Part shown: positions 25,679 through 39,469 of the stretch, one piece after another
Layout: each line of letters starts with the position of its first letter
How positions within the stretch are numbered: the stretch's first letter is position 1
Source: Syngnathus acus
Lineage: Eukaryota; Chordata; Actinopteri; Syngnathiformes; Syngnathidae
NCBI RefSeq assembly: GCF_901709675.1
Contig: NC_051091.1
Span: 743,967 to 807,966, forward strand
Length of the DNA: 64,000 bases
Direction: 5' to 3'
The notes under the pieces: model-generated
Told to the model about the DNA's origin: nothing
What the model saw: only the letters and a program-made list of their open reading frames with translations
The model's database searches: none
Made by a program: the position numbers and the translations under genes

Positions 25679-25865
25679 GTGGAGACATTTAGTAAACAGC
25701 CATTACGATGCGCCGTCGCAGTCTGAACCTCGGACGCATTAGTGTCGTATGATGAAATGTTGGATAAGGCATCATTTTCTTGCAATGAAGGGGGCCTTAA
25801 TGAACTCTCCACCTAACCAGGCAGTGAGCCATGAGGAAGCGTGGCAAAGCTGACGGCTTTTGTTG

Positions 25866-25899
25866 CCGGCCGACCGACCGACCGACCGACCGACCGACC
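25866..25899. repeat. CGAC tetranucleotide microsatellite
   Basis: About eight tandem CGAC units, CpG-rich. Confidence 0.95.
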
Positions 25900-28237
25900 T
25901 TTTTGTGTCACACCCTAGAGTCGGGCCATCACATTTATCTCGACCAAATGTGGAGTATCATTTATTTGATTGATTATTGTTTGTAATGTTGTTCACATTT
26001 ATGCTGGTGTCGAGATGATAATTGTCGCTCCCAGACATTCAAAGATGTAGCACTTGTTCATTTTTGATCTCACGAGAAACCAGAGACAAGTTGAGGGCTA
26101 AGATGATAACAAAGTTTTATGATATAATGTCATCCATCACTATTAGCGAATGCCATCATTCAAAGAGCACACTGCCTAGACTCTTTGCTAGATTCCGACT
26201 CAAAGTCATTGTTGGAACAAAATCGATTTGAAGCCCACTGAAAAAAATGTCCTATTTTCTTTAGCCTTCACCAAAGCTTGACGAGTATAAAAGTCTCTCT
26301 CCCAAACTCCATCTCTTTACGATTTACTTGCGTGTTGGACGTGAGGTTACACAGATCCATGCTTTTAATCCCAAGTGAGGGGAATTTCACGTCCAAAAGT
26401 GTTCTAGAAATGCACGCGCTGGGTTTTTGCAGCGTGAACTGTTGCTTCGATTTTATACTAGCAGCCAATTACATCTTAAGAGCACTGCGAGAACAGCTAA
26501 ATGGGTAATGGACAAAACGAGTGAAAAACAATCAGCTTTCAGCTACCGCTTTGTGACATTGTATTTAGAAAATGGATAGCAGCAAGCCACGAGAGAGGCT
26601 GCAATTGTTTACGTACTTCTTTTCGAACTCTATTGAGCAAGTATCAATTTATAAGACTGTCTTTAAAGTCTTAACGCCTGATCCCAATTGACTGGTCCCA
26701 TTCCCCTAGAAGGCCATTTCTTTCAAAGTCAGTCACCCAGCAGTCACAGTTTCAATCCAATCTGGAGGGGTACCCGAGTTTGAAACATTTGTTTTACAAT
26801 TTGAAATCATTTTGAAAAAATACATTTTTATCAAATGGAATTTGGAAAACCGTGTTGAAACAGCATCATTTTCCTGGTTCATTGACTGTTGTCCTGCTTA
26901 CCGCGATTCAATGATGATGATGATGTGAATTATAATTGCAGCATACGCACTTCCACATGATGTCAACCTATTCAGCGATGGAGAACATTCCTTCCACAAC
27001 AATGCTGGTTGAACATGTTGCACATGGCTGTCAAATGATCCTCGCCCGTGACAGAAGCCTTTATCAAGTGTTGAGCGGTGTAAACGGGATCCAAAGCGCA
27101 CATCAATAGCACTTCACTCAATCCCCTTGGGAAGGGAAATACCCGTCCGTCCCTTGTCTTCTGCAAAGATGCCATAATAGGCCAATTAATAGGCCAATTA
27201 AAAGGCTCAACCGCCGTCCGTTTGCCAAACAAGGCCGTTAAGGAAGGCAAGCGCTTTGAGGTTGCTCTGTTGGAATGATGCCAAAGTCCATGTGAGTGGC
27301 AAATGGTGCTTTTTCAAAACACTGCTTGTTTGATTCACTTAAGATTATATATGGACATCAATTGAACATGTAAATGCGGGAACAACCACGGATCCGTAAT
27401 TTATGGTGATGCTTCGGGCCTGATGATGAGGTGCAAATCTAAAAGACATTACACCTCACTATGAGTTCTATTATCGCCGGGGACTAATAATTGCGTCCGG
27501 GCCCAGACGAAAGCGCCCGCCACCTTTTCTTTATGGCACCTCGCCGATATGATCTGGGAGCGCACTGGTGCGAAAATCCTTGGCTTTTTATGCCTTTCTA
27601 TTGTGTGGAGCGGCCAGACTGTGAGATAGCAAGAAAAAGAAGGACTTCATGTTAATTAGCTGACGAGCAGGCTGAGAATGAAATCAAACCTCATTCATGA
27701 GAATGGACTGTGCCGCTGCTCCTGTTTTTGTCCCTCCTTTTAGAAGAGAAGGAGAGGGATGAGGCTGATTTTACTTTTAAAAGGCTTGTCAGCTGAATGG
27801 GAATTCAGAAATTTGTTTTTTTGTAAATTTGTAATTTGTTTTATTATTCATCACTAATTTAATGCCGTTATTACCCGTATAAGTGGGGATTTCATCTTTA
27901 TTATTCACTGATATTTAACTTTGGATGTGCTTGTCCACACAAGGAGACGTGTGATGCTTTCACCCGAGGCATTTTCTATTCCGTACCAAAAATAATGAGA
28001 CCGACAGAGCATGGCTCGGGAGATTCTTTCTTTCTTTATTTAACATATAAACAAGGCTGAGGAAATCGTTTGTTTATTTATTTAACATTTAAACAAGTAA
28101 CAGGAAATATTTCAATAGGAAATAGACAAAAATACTAAAAAAAAAACAAAAAAAACACTTGGTTTACATATTCAGAAGGGAGTACAAAAAAGCAAAAAAT
28201 TTGTTTTTTCTCAATGTCTGATCGAGGCACACGTGCG

Positions 28238-28243
<6 letters not shown>

Positions 28244-28269
<26 letters not shown>
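28244..28269. repeat. CA microsatellite
   Basis: About 12 CA units after an imperfect CA-rich lead-in. Confidence 0.9.
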
Positions 28270-29069
28270 GGTAAAAGACGTAACATTACATGGCAACATG
28301 GTGCTTGCTCAAAAAGGGCTAATGTGTTTACAAATGAAGAGTTGTCTGTATAGCACAAAGGGTTGTTCAAATAATAGCACATAATGCAGGAGCACTCTTT
28401 GCTTAGCAATATAAAGGTGATACAAATGAACAATCCTGGTACAAAAATAGCTGAAAGGAACCAAAGCAAAAATACGCACAAGCTTCGTAGTTGAAGCGTC
28501 CTTGGAGCAGACCTCACTCGTTTAGCTTTCCCTGCAGTTCTACTCCAACATTAAAAGAAGTTGGGAGCATTTCCATATCATTTGTCATATGATCGCACCT
28601 TTTATAGGAAAAGGAGTTGATCGAAAGTTGTGTCACACAAGATCATCATGTTTTGTCACTTGTCAAAGTGGTGTGTGTGCCAAAAAGCTTAAATGACTCT
28701 ATTTTGCTGAAGATAAAAAAAAAAAAAAGAAAGAGGAAAAAAGGTGCATTTCCACCCATCATGACTTCAGAGACTTGGCCGTCCGTCTCATCCCTCCCTT
28801 TCTTTGCTCGCTTGTCTGTCAGGAGCCGCCGGGCTTTGATATTCATTGGGTGGCGCCGTTGAGATGCACAAGAGCGTGTTAGCCGGGTCATTTTCATCTC
28901 TTCCTCTCGTTTTCTTGCCTCGTGCGCTCGCCGTTGGGTTTCAACTGGCCTCGCATGGTTTTGAAAGTGATGGTTGTCTTCAGTTTGCCCCCCTCCCCCG
29001 CTGTCCATCATCAATCTGCTCTCTGCTCTTCTAGTGTTCAGTAAGCAACGGATGTTTTTCTTCATGTAT

Positions 29070-29190
29070 TGAAATTTCAAAGTCAAAGGCAAGGTCAAAG
29101 TCTGCTTTATTGTCAATTACTTCACATGTCAAGACATCGAAATTACGTTTCCCACTATCCCACGGTGACAAGACATAGTTTATGTTTACT
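29070..29190 (-). mobile_element. L2-like LINE 3' UTR fragment
   Basis: The reverse complement reads CACCGTGGGAT, then CTTGACATGTGAAG, ATTGACAATAAAGC and a degenerate TTTGACC tail. This matches the 3' end of the LINE at 21890-22006 in order and orientation. Only the untranslated end is kept. Confidence 0.8.
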
Positions 29191-30534
29191 TGTTTTGAAT
29201 TTCTTATTCCGCATAAATACAAGCATTTCATTATGCGTGTCGTTTTTAAACGTCCTTGTGAATATGGATTGGTCTCAAGTTGTGGCAATATTCAATAGCC
29301 TTCTCTTGATGCTGGATTTTATCTTCTCATAGTTTCTTTTTTTTTCTCCTGGGCTAAGCAGTTGCTGCCTTGTTGGTATGTTTAACAGCATCAGTCAGTG
29401 CTGTTGAGGAGCCTGGGAACGGGCTTGGCTGACTGCAGCAAGAACATTTGCTATGCACCCTCAGAGGATTGTGTCAGCACACTCTCAGAGGTCAGCATAA
29501 GAAGATGAGCCCACTCCCCACCAAATTGAACAAATACATCACTGTTTTCTTTCATTACACAACAGAAAATGCGTGACGCATCAGCATGTTGAGAGCTAAA
29601 AATAAGCGAGTGTGTTTTGGTCATTTTGGATGATTGTTACCTGCACGTGTCACTAAAAGCAAAAGGCCAATGTGGCTTCAAATCAATGCCTTCACAAATG
29701 ACAGACGATTGCTGCTCTTTTGGTTGTTTTATGTTTATTTTTGGTTGGCGACCTTTTTTTGGCTTTCTCTTTTGTCATTTGTGTTTTTTCTTCCCCAGGT
29801 CTCCCATTTGCAAATTTGCTTACATTGCGTTTGTGTACATTTTCTCCAAAATGCATTGTGTGCTGATGTCATAGATTTGTTTGGGACAATAATCAAATAC
29901 ATACAAATGTACGTCGAATGTTTTCAGGCAGCGTTTGATATGTGGAACGTGTGATCCTCATGACAAAATTCTAAGATAGTATGTCCCGAATTTGTGTGTT
30001 CCCCTGGTGTGGCGCGTCTGTTGGAATGACAGTGACACAAGTCTCCAATCCAGTGATAAAGGAGATGATGGAGTAAGTGTTGTGATCCAAGTGAAAGGTG
30101 TGCGTGTGCGTGTGCGTGTCTTGCTTTTTCTTTTTTTTTTCTTTTCCCAACTCTAAGCAGACATATTGAGGTCAGCAACTCAACACTTTTTAACTTATTG
30201 ATGTAACTAAAAGAAATCGTGACATATTTTTGTGCTTAGCTTCTCAGAAATCCTCCATTGAATGCCAAATTGTTGGTACACTCGCGTAAAGAATAGTTAG
30301 AAAGTATGGCGGCAATTGTGGCTGGAGAAATGACTGGAGTTCAATGTATTCCTCAGAAAGCTTGGAGCAGTCTGTCAACAAGATTTGCAGCCCAGGCCAA
30401 AATACAAATGATTTTGAGTTGAGTGTATCCAAACAGGAGCAATCAAAGTCCTCCAGTATTTTGTGCCGGCCGGCTGTGTTAATATTTGCTCAGCTGTGCA
30501 ATGTTCTGTATGTTGAGAAGAACAGGTGTTGTTT

Positions 30535-30594
30535 GACTGACTGACTGACTGACTGACTGGCTGGCTGGCCGGCTGGCTGGCTGGCTGGCTGGCT
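30535..30594. repeat. CTGA/CTGG tetranucleotide microsatellite
   Basis: A run of GACT units passing into GGCT units with one GGCC interruption. Confidence 0.95.
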
Positions 30595-31249
30595 GTCAGT
30601 CACACATGCCCTCCTGAAGCCAGTGTAGCTTCAGCTTCAAAAGTGCCAAGATGTTCCATTTTAAATCATGAATGTGCGAAATGAATAATAAATGTCAAAG
30701 TTTAGCTGAACAGGTGCAGACCTCATTTTCACTTGAGCAGCTCACAAAGAGGAAACTTCTCCCTTGCATAGAAGAGACAGTAATTAGCAACAGGAAAATT
30801 GTTTACAAATAGTCTGTGGAGCGCCTTTGTGAAGTGAATCAACTTTCTATTTCAACGGGCCCAGTGACAGGTGGCTTTGCAGTTTGGACACGGAGGGTAA
30901 ACTTGTGGAAGAAGTCTGAGTCCAGAAAAAAAATCATCTCTAAGTATATATGCTCATGGCTTTTTAAAACGACAGTGCCTAGAGAGGTCAGAAGAATTGC
31001 CAAGTTGGCTGCACTGATTAGCAGCTCGCTCGCTCACGATTGAATTCTCAACTAACGACGACAAACGGCGTCCCATGTGAATTCTCGAAGCATTGTTTTC
31101 TGTATCAGGGTGGAAGTTTTTTTGAACATTTTTTGCGCATTGCGATTGAGGACCCTCCTCAACTTTCACTGACATTCTGCCTAGTCATTGCACCTAAGAA
31201 CTTTCAAGTCTGATTTGATGTCTGCACAATTGGACCGTCTCGGAATCAC

Positions 31250-31274
31250 CCGTCCGTCCGTCCGTCCGTCCGTT
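31250..31274. repeat. CCGT microsatellite
   Basis: Six tandem CCGT units. Confidence 0.85.
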
Positions 31275-34200
31275 GATCGGCGGGGCATATAACATTACTC
31301 TGCGATGATCACTTGAGGGAGGGAGGGCGTGCGGCCACCGAGCGTTCACAGATTGAACTTCATTACAGTGCAGACGATGCCAGCGGACAAAATGACAGAA
31401 GTGCTTCGAAGCATCTCGAGAGAAAATGGAGACGCAGATCAGAGGAGTGTGCTGTGAGGTCACACTTGTCTGCTTCAAACTTGAAAGAGGACCAAGTGGT
31501 GAACTTTTAGCAACTCCCTGTTAGTCTGGATTGACACTAAGGGTGGATTTAGCCTGCAGGTCCAAGCGCCCAATTGGGATTTAAGCCTTATATCCGATTT
31601 TCTTTTTCCCCTATTTGAATACTTGAAGTGACACCTGCCAGATGGCTGCAGAACTTGAATCTACAAGCGCCTTTTTGAAGAAGTTCTGCAAAGAAATCAA
31701 AAGTAGATGATTCATTTTGATTCACCACTTTCTTCATCTGCGCAAATTCAAATCAAAAGACCACCGTTAAATTCTGCCTGCAAACAAAAGGCCAAGGAAA
31801 CATAAACTCCCTCCCTCCCTAATGAAGATGTCGCCAGTGTTTTAATCAAGGCTCCGAGAAGACCACAGAGATGTTCTGAGGAACTTCTTATTCTTCACAA
31901 TGGCATTTGTGTGTGTATGGGGCTAAAGTAGCATTTGCTAATTAATCTGCAATCACTCTGTTTATGAAGGCAGGTAATTGTTTTTCCAACTTGTGGACGA
32001 GCAGACCAATATAGTATGGACATGTATTTGCATGCAGATGAGCACTAAAATGATCCCCTTTGACGGCAGACCAATGAAGGCATGAAGGAGTAAACAGCGC
32101 AAGCTCATTTCAGTCAAATATGCCCCAAGTCGGGGGCTGCTTTATTTATCTCGGTGGGCCGAGATTAGGAAGTTTGGAGGAAGTGTGCGGCGAATCTATA
32201 AGCAGGTGTGTGTGTTTTCCAGAAAGTCCAGCAATGGATTGATTTTCTTTGCATTTTTGCTTGTGGAATAGGGGCCACGATCCCTTGCCATGAGGAGAAG
32301 AATTACAAACCCGATTGAGGTTGAGCAATTACCTTTCTTTTTAATGGATTTGCGTGGATCCTTCAATCAATTGAAGCAGTCTGTTGGCGAGGGGTCTCAT
32401 TTTTCATATTCACATGTCATGCAGCATTACCAACGGAAGCTTTCGACATTTTCTCTAATCGGCGGCTTGCACTTCATGCGCAGTATAAAGTATACAACAG
32501 CTGTCAAACTGTGCCACGGATTTTACTTTCCGCATTTGACACCTGTGAAAAAGTAATGAGCGCTCATTTTAGGTTCGTTCTAAAATTTCACCTGGAAACT
32601 AAATATGCATAACTTCTTGTGCATAATTATAAATGGGGGGGAAAAAGTTTGACAGTATGTTCGCTTTTCATTTTGGTGGCGGTGTTTTGGGCCTCTGGTG
32701 TGGAAAAAATAAGAGCTTGCTGGAGACACACATGAGGCAATATCTACACACACTCACACAGGCGTAGATAAACAAAGAGCACTCGACCACAACAGGTGAC
32801 ATCCAAACACCATAGCGTGCATCAAGAGCAGCACACAAACCCTCCAGCCGTGCAGCCTTCACCTTAGGACCTCAGCAATCTCAGCAACACTGCTTCCCCA
32901 TGTACACCATTGCGTCTGCTCGCATTGCATCATTTCCTCTCCCTGACATTATGTTGTGCAACTTTCTCATCTGCCTTCTGCTCATCTCCCTCGAACGTCT
33001 GCTTGCTTGCTTGCCTTCCACCACACACACATATAAGTTTGATACCGTCAAAAGATGTTTCTGCCTAATGCTATGGAATAACCAAAGGTTTGCCGCTTTA
33101 GTGTCGCCCATCGGCGGAAAATACGTACCTGCTTCTGACTGGGGCCCATTGGAGCAAAACTCTCATCCATAAAAAGGTTGCGTCAATCTAAAATAACCGA
33201 TTTATTGTTCACTTCCAGTCTGTATTCATGAGACATTTTCGGTGAAAATGTCGCTAATGGTGTACGGGGACGTTCGCTGGACGAGTGCGGGCAGCGTGGA
33301 ATCGATTGGAAGCGCTACTTTTTAAGGACTTTGAAAAAACACATTATACTGAGGCCCCTAAAGAAGAGCAGCATTTGTCCGAAGATGAATGACAAACAAG
33401 CGTTCGGAGACGGCCTTCGCGCTGCCGTTTCTCTGGTGATCATTTTGAAGGCTCCTTTTTATGGCAGGAGACATCTGTTTGTTGGGACGTTAACCTTCCG
33501 CTGAACCTGTTTTGATGTTTATAAAGTTCACAGTGGTTCACACAACTTTTCTTTGCTTGCACTTTGTCATTTCATTTCATCTCATCTCATCTTCCGACTC
33601 CTTCTCACTCAGCTCACCTCTTTTCTCCTTTTGGACCAAATTGTACCAGAATGACGGGAATATAAAAGCATGGAGGAAAGGTGATCTGAAGCATACCACA
33701 TCATGGAACTTTGCACCTCTTTTGCTATCTACGTATGTGAGTTTTCAGTGCAAGTGCTGTGAGTTGACCACCCGTTTGTTTCATTTGCACAGGTTGAAAT
33801 GGTCCCGCAGCTCTTGGACTCCACCTTGTTGTGACAGTGATTGATTGGAATGCTGATACTGTGCAACCATTAGCTTTTTATCATCTGTCCCCTAGCCACA
33901 CATGCTTTATCAAAATACGTACTCCTTCTTCTATATTTATCTTGAGCATTTTTCCCTTCCTAACTCAAAGGCCTCCCCCGAGACACGTGAGAAGCTGTAA
34001 TCGAATTTTTCCTGTCGTCAATCATGAAAGAGGGGCGGTGAAGGAGGTATTCCTCCCGCGGAAAAACACTTATGGTATGAACCAAAATCCTTGTAGGGAA
34101 TTTGGGGGGATTTTGCAATTGAAACGAGAGGACCTTTCAATTTCGGGAAAGGCGCAAGTGATGGCACATGCGATGGATTGGAATTCAAAAGACACGCCAA

Positions 34201-34377
34201 TAGTCCTCCATCCTCGTCGAATTAAGAAGCAGGAGGTGATCAAAAATCCTCATCTTTGCTTTACTACTGCTGTGTAGGAAATTTGAAATCTGTGAGCCTC
34301 GATTGTTGTCTTAGCTGGTGCCAGGAGGACAAAGCAGCAGCAGCAGCAGCACTCACAATATTGTGAAAAAACAATTG

Positions 34378-34423
34378 CATCCATCCATCCATCATCCAAC
34401 CATCCATCCATCCATCCATCCAT
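34378..34423. repeat. ATCC microsatellite
   Basis: Interrupted ATCC units. A purer array of the same motif lies at 39470-39510. Confidence 0.95.
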
Positions 34424-35369
34424 AAGGGAAGGCTTTCAACCCGGTAGCCATCATCATCATTGCCAGGGATTTATTGTCCGTCTTTTATCAAGCGCCACTT
34501 GCAGTGGGTCCAATCCAACATTGGCAGCGCGTACTCTCCAATGGCTGCTTTTGCCGGTGTCTGTCCACCTGCAGCAGTATGCTGCCTTCCGATTCAGTCT
34601 GCATTAGCCACTCGGCTACAGCGACCCCTTGTTATAACTACCTCCATCCACACTTTGTGTCTTTAGTCGTGACTTCACAGGTAAGCTGGGTGCCACTTAG
34701 CAGATAGCACTGGATAAAAGAAGGAATCAAAACCAAAAGCTGCTTAGGCTGCTTTGAGTTTAGTTGGATCAGACTCGCATCAGGTAACTCACCTTTTCTT
34801 TTGCTAAACACTTGGAAAAATTGCCAACTGGGTTTGGGATGCATTTGCTTGGCGTGTTCTCTCCGCCGCTACGTTGTTCTCAACACTAATTGACAAGAAT
34901 ACAGTGGACCAAGCACAGCCGCAAACTCACAAATAATTTACATTGCCTGGAAGAGATTATATTGGCCTTCATTAATAGTTTATTCGTCCTAGCACAAACG
35001 ATCACCCAAAACTCTCATTGCATTCTTGAGACGTTTATTTTGCCATGTAAATTTTGGGGCAAATGTAGACTTGTGATATCAGAGTTCTGTTTGAAATTCC
35101 CATTTCCTCTTCAATACATAACGAATTGTTCCTTGTTGTTGACAGGAGCAAAGCAGTCTGCATATTGTCATTGTGGCATTTCTTGCAGTTTGTGTCTTCT
35201 CTTTTCCATCTCGCAGTTGTTCCCCCATGGGAATGGCTGTTTGGTTTGCCTCCCCACCTGTAAAGTGTACAGATGCTGCTTTGACAGGCAGTCACTCACT
35301 CCTGCAGACGTTTGGCCATGAGGCGGCACTCCGTCTGCTTCACTCTTCATCTCGGAAAATATTTTGAGA

Positions 35370-35412
35370 GTGTGTGTGTGTGTGTGTTTTGACAAAACTG
35401 TGTGTGTGTGTT
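35370..35412. repeat. Interrupted GT microsatellite
   Basis: Two GT runs separated by TTTTGACAAAACT. Confidence 0.85.
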
Positions 35413-36659
35413 TTGTGCTGCGCGCGTGTGTCTGCCCGTGTCTGATTGTCTGCTCGACCATGTCGCAAGCAGGCAGCGGTGATGGATGGTGCTACGTAAC
35501 TGATGTGATTAATTACCCGGCCGGTCTCATACTATGCTGTGTGGTGGTGACGTAGCAGGAGTTGGAGTAGCAAATTATCATCTGCAACAAATACATGCAA
35601 AGGATGATGCAAGGTTTGTATTACTTCTGAAATGTAGAAGGCATCAATCTGGTAATTAGGATATAAAGTTGGATCTGCACGTTTTTTTTTTTCTTCTCAA
35701 ATTCTGAAACTTCTGTAATGTGTGTGGAGGGGAATAAAAAGTTCATCCATTTTTGCCGTCAGGATTGACCTACTTTATAATTCATCCAATACATTTATTG
35801 ACAATTGTATTGTATTTACAAGCCATAATTGGTCCAATCGCATAGGAAACAACAAAAAGACGCTTTTGTGGCTTCCTCTATCTCTTCTCTTCCCAACCAT
35901 GGAAGCCAAGCGATTGAAAATGATGAATAGCATTCAATTAAGGCTCAGCTTTGTAGAGCGCAATGTGTCATGCGCGCTGAGGTACGTAGTCTTTGCATTT
36001 CTTCAATAAGGGTGCAGCAATAGAAAAAGGGAGGGGCGCCTTCCCCAAAATGGCAGGTCTTGGAGAGGGCCCCTAGATAATTGTAATTTGTCAAAAGCCT
36101 CTTGAATACTGCTCAGTGCGATTGGCTTGCTAATGAATGTAATTCTTTACGACAGAAGGTTCACTGTGCAAACAACCTTGGGCCCATTCTGGAAGGACAG
36201 GACTTTAGTTTGTTCATTTGCCTGCTTGGTAGTAGTTGAATTTACTTTTTTTTTTTTTTTTTGCTACCCAGCTCAGTTCCTCATTAATATGACTCTGTGC
36301 AAAGCCGTGCGGGTCACCTTGAAGAGAATTGCTTTTTTGCAACGTTTGATTTAGGGCCCGCTACGTCTTTTAAATACCCCAAAGCTCTCCATCAACCTGG
36401 CTGGGAATGACATTTCATGAAGCGGAATGAACGTCATGCGTTTGATGTCGTAAATAAATACCGACGAGACTGACGGCTTGATGTTTGGTGTTGGCTCCGC
36501 TTACTTGTTTTGCCCAAACCTTTCTGAATGCCCGAGGCCAACAACGGGTGTGTCGGGATGTTTGAACTGGACCACCATTGTTTGGTAACAATTTGAAGTG
36601 ATAGATATGTGACAGAGCTGAAGCATGTTTTGTTTTTGTTTTTTTGTTATTTCTATGCA

Positions 36660-36860
36660 CGAGCCTCTACTCCTGCTGAGAGGAGCCAGGTGAGGTGGCT
36701 CAGGCCTCTGATTAGGACACCTCCCCGGTGAGATGCATATCCCACCGGCAGGAGACCCCAGGGATGAGCCAGGACACGGCGAAGAGACTGGGTCTCCTGG
36801 CTGGCCTGGGAACACCTTGAGATCCTGCTGGAAGAATTGGCTGGGGAAGTGGTCATCAAT
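36660..36860 (+). mobile_element. Non-LTR retrotransposon ORF2 C-terminal fragment
   Basis: Plus-strand translation around 36760-36850 gives ARTRRRDWVSWLAWEHLEIL then LEELAGEVV, which resembles the RTRW.DYV..LAWERLGIPPEEL end common in fish LINE ORF2 proteins. Upstream, CATATCCCACCGGCAGGAG fits the same element. Stops and truncation show a dead copy. The clade is unresolved. Confidence 0.6.
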
Positions 36861-38117
36861 GAGGCCAACCTTCTTTGGTGCTGTTGCGAAAACAAAATGA
36901 ACAGCATAATGCTTTGAAGTGCAAACCTCCAAATTGATACCTGAAGGAGGAGTGGCTATTTGCTTGATTGTGAAAGAAAAAGACCTTGGACTTGGATCCC
37001 AAAGCTATCGGGGGTATGGAGCGTGCCAAGTGGCTTGCCATTTACTTGCTATCACGCTCAGCAAATGTCCCACCGAGAGGCGACGCGGTGTGATTTCACA
37101 CTTTCCAAAAACACTCACTCCAACAGCAATTTATTCAAGGTTTGTCTTTATTCTCGCCTCATCAGAAATGTGTCGGTCTGCGAGATCATTCCCCGTCGCC
37201 GAGCATTCCATTATTTTGGCCTCCATTCTAGTTGGTGTCATATTGATTTAAGCTTTGCCCACCCGCTCTTAAGTGTCGCCATCCAATTGTCTTGACTTTG
37301 CACATATCGCGCGTGAGCTTCTCCCTGGCAGAGTTGTTGACCTTTTTAAACATATATTCATTCACCCTGCAGGCAGTCATGAGCGCCAGAACATGCCGGA
37401 CCTATTAGCAGGCTTACCGAGCCCTGGCAACACCAGCAAAGCATTGCACAAATGCAGCTATCAGGCCACTGAGTCCATACTGTCTTCCCCCCTCTATCAG
37501 AGCAATCTCATGTTTGGAAAAGAGTTACCATGCAGAAGCTTCTGGGAAAAAAGAATCGCGCCTGAACTGCGACCATATGTAATGGGGGAAATGGACTTTT
37601 TAATTGCTTGTAAGCAAACAGTTGCCTGCCCATCCTCAAGTGTGAAAGTGAACAACGGATTGTCATCTGCACAGTTCTGAAAATGTGAGTGAGCTTTTCT
37701 CGATGGTTTGTGGTGGGTGTAACAGTGGGGCTCATTTGCACAATAATGTCCCTTTGACTAACTTTCCAGTCAAGTTGACACAAATGAGCTAACCTTGATC
37801 ATATCAGTTCTGATAACTTTGTTGTTATTCTAAAAAGTGTTATTTGAGTGAGACTTAGTGAGGCATAATGGCTTTATCAAGTATCAGTACTCTGGTGAAA
37901 TAAGTGCATTCCTGTTCCTAATAGACCTATCCAAGGGAGTGTCGTGTAGTCAAGTAACATAGTTGATTTTGAAGTAAGCTCATCCCTTTTTTTCCCGCAG
38001 ATCTCTGCCCACTGGCTCAAACTATCTGTCTTTAACATGCATAGCGCTTCACCGCAATGCATACTTTAGGAGCAATTCAACCAAGAAGAGAGTTGGACTA
38101 CAAACTAGCATGAAACA

Positions 38118-38149
<32 letters not shown>
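38118..38149. repeat. CA microsatellite
   Basis: About 16 CA units. Confidence 0.95.
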
Positions 38150-38151
<2 letters not shown>

Positions 38152-38317
38152 TTATGTATGGCCCATTAACACCCAGTAATAACCTTGGATCATCCTTTTT
38201 AACTGCTGTGTTGCATCTGCTGCCTCTTTGCTTTGCAGTCGGTTCTGGCCATAACATATTTCCGATGTTACACCGCGTTGGTTGTATGATGTGGCGAGGA
38301 GGCGGGTGGACGCTTGT

Positions 38318-38453
38318 GGTTGGTTGGTTGGTTGGTCGGTTGGTTGGTTGGTTGGTTGGTTGGTTGGTTGGTTGGTTGGTTGGTCGGTTGGTTGGTTGGT
38401 CGGTTGGTTGGTTGGTTGGTCGGTCGGTCGGTCGGTCGGTCGGTCGGTCGGTC
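38318..38453. repeat. Large GGTT/GGTC tetranucleotide array
   Basis: About 34 units in 136 bp. The left part is mostly GGTT with GGTC interruptions; the right end is a pure run of eight GGTC units. One strand reads as a Pro-Thr-Asn/Asp-Arg/Gln repeat frame with no other coding support. Confidence 0.97.
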
Positions 38454-38815
38454 AGTGAGAGAAAGTAACAGGTTTTAGCCATTCCCTGGGGACTAAGCCA
38501 CATTTAGTTTGACCATTGTTGTCATCAGGCTGCGCAACGGCAACCTGCTGCCTTGGTGCTATGGCAACACACAACGGGGCTAAATAGATGCTTCCTCCCA
38601 AATGGAGATGATGTCCTCATCAAATGTTTGCTGCGTTTCTGCTCAATACTGCCTTTGAAATATTGCGGCTCATTTGCAGCTGAGAGTGAAAGCAGCTCAA
38701 ATGAATCTGGCTTGCTTTACTTCGAGGTCAAGGATTCTCACACTTTTTGGACCAAATCCACCTCAAAAATACGTTTAGTCAATGAAATGTCATGAGCAAA
38801 TCTCATTCAAACGTT

Positions 38816-38866
38816 ATCATTGTGTGTTGTGCTATTCCATCATCATTGTGTGTTGTGCTATTCCAT
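38816..38866 (+). repeat. Two-copy 26-bp tandem duplication
   Basis: The unit beginning ATCATTGTGTGTTGTGCTAT occurs at 38816 and again at 38842 with no visible mismatch. Confidence 0.9.
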
Positions 38867-39469
38867 TTTGTTGCCTCCCTCCTCAAATCTTTTTGGCCTC
38901 CTTGAAGCTGTCTGTCTATTCATTGATTTTGGCATTTGAGAAATGAGCCTCAGCCTTGGCAAACCCTCTTTAAATAACAATCCTTTCAAGTCCCCGCGCC
39001 ATATTTATGACTTTATTTATGAGTCTGTTTATGCATTTTATACTACTCATTCCTCCATTTGCCTTTACTCATCTCATTTTTAATCGAATTGTCAGCGCCG
39101 AGTGGCCGTGGGAGCTCCCATAAGAGCAAATAAACGGTGTCCATAGCGTGATAGTCAGCTTTGTGCATCAGATGCGGATGTTGTATTTTGCTTCAACAGG
39201 CTTAGCATGCTGGTCTAATCATCTGCATTTCGCTGATATTCATTCTTTGATACATACAAGGCTTGCCCTCTCATCATTTGCCGGGGAAAAATGTGGATAA
39301 CCACGCAATGGTCTTTCTCAGACGTTTATCACTTTGGCACTCGGTCACAGATCAGACGAAGGATTTCATTTTATTTACTATAGGCTGGCAGAAAGGCCGT
39401 GAGTTCATCCACTTGCTGAATGAGGGTATTTTCTATATACTATTTACCTTGCGCACAAAACGCCCCGCA

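Noticed and set aside
25866-25899. Short regular repeats that might suggest a CRISPR-like array (also 9151, 21405, 63828)
   Set aside because: They are pure microsatellites or minisatellites without unique spacers, in a vertebrate genome.
33831-34277. 148-codon plus-strand frame
   Set aside because: Mixed composition with no known motif and no exon signals. Treated as chance.
38105-38503. Pro-Thr-Asp-Arg repeat protein on the minus strand
   Set aside because: It is a translation of the GGTT/GGTC microsatellite.
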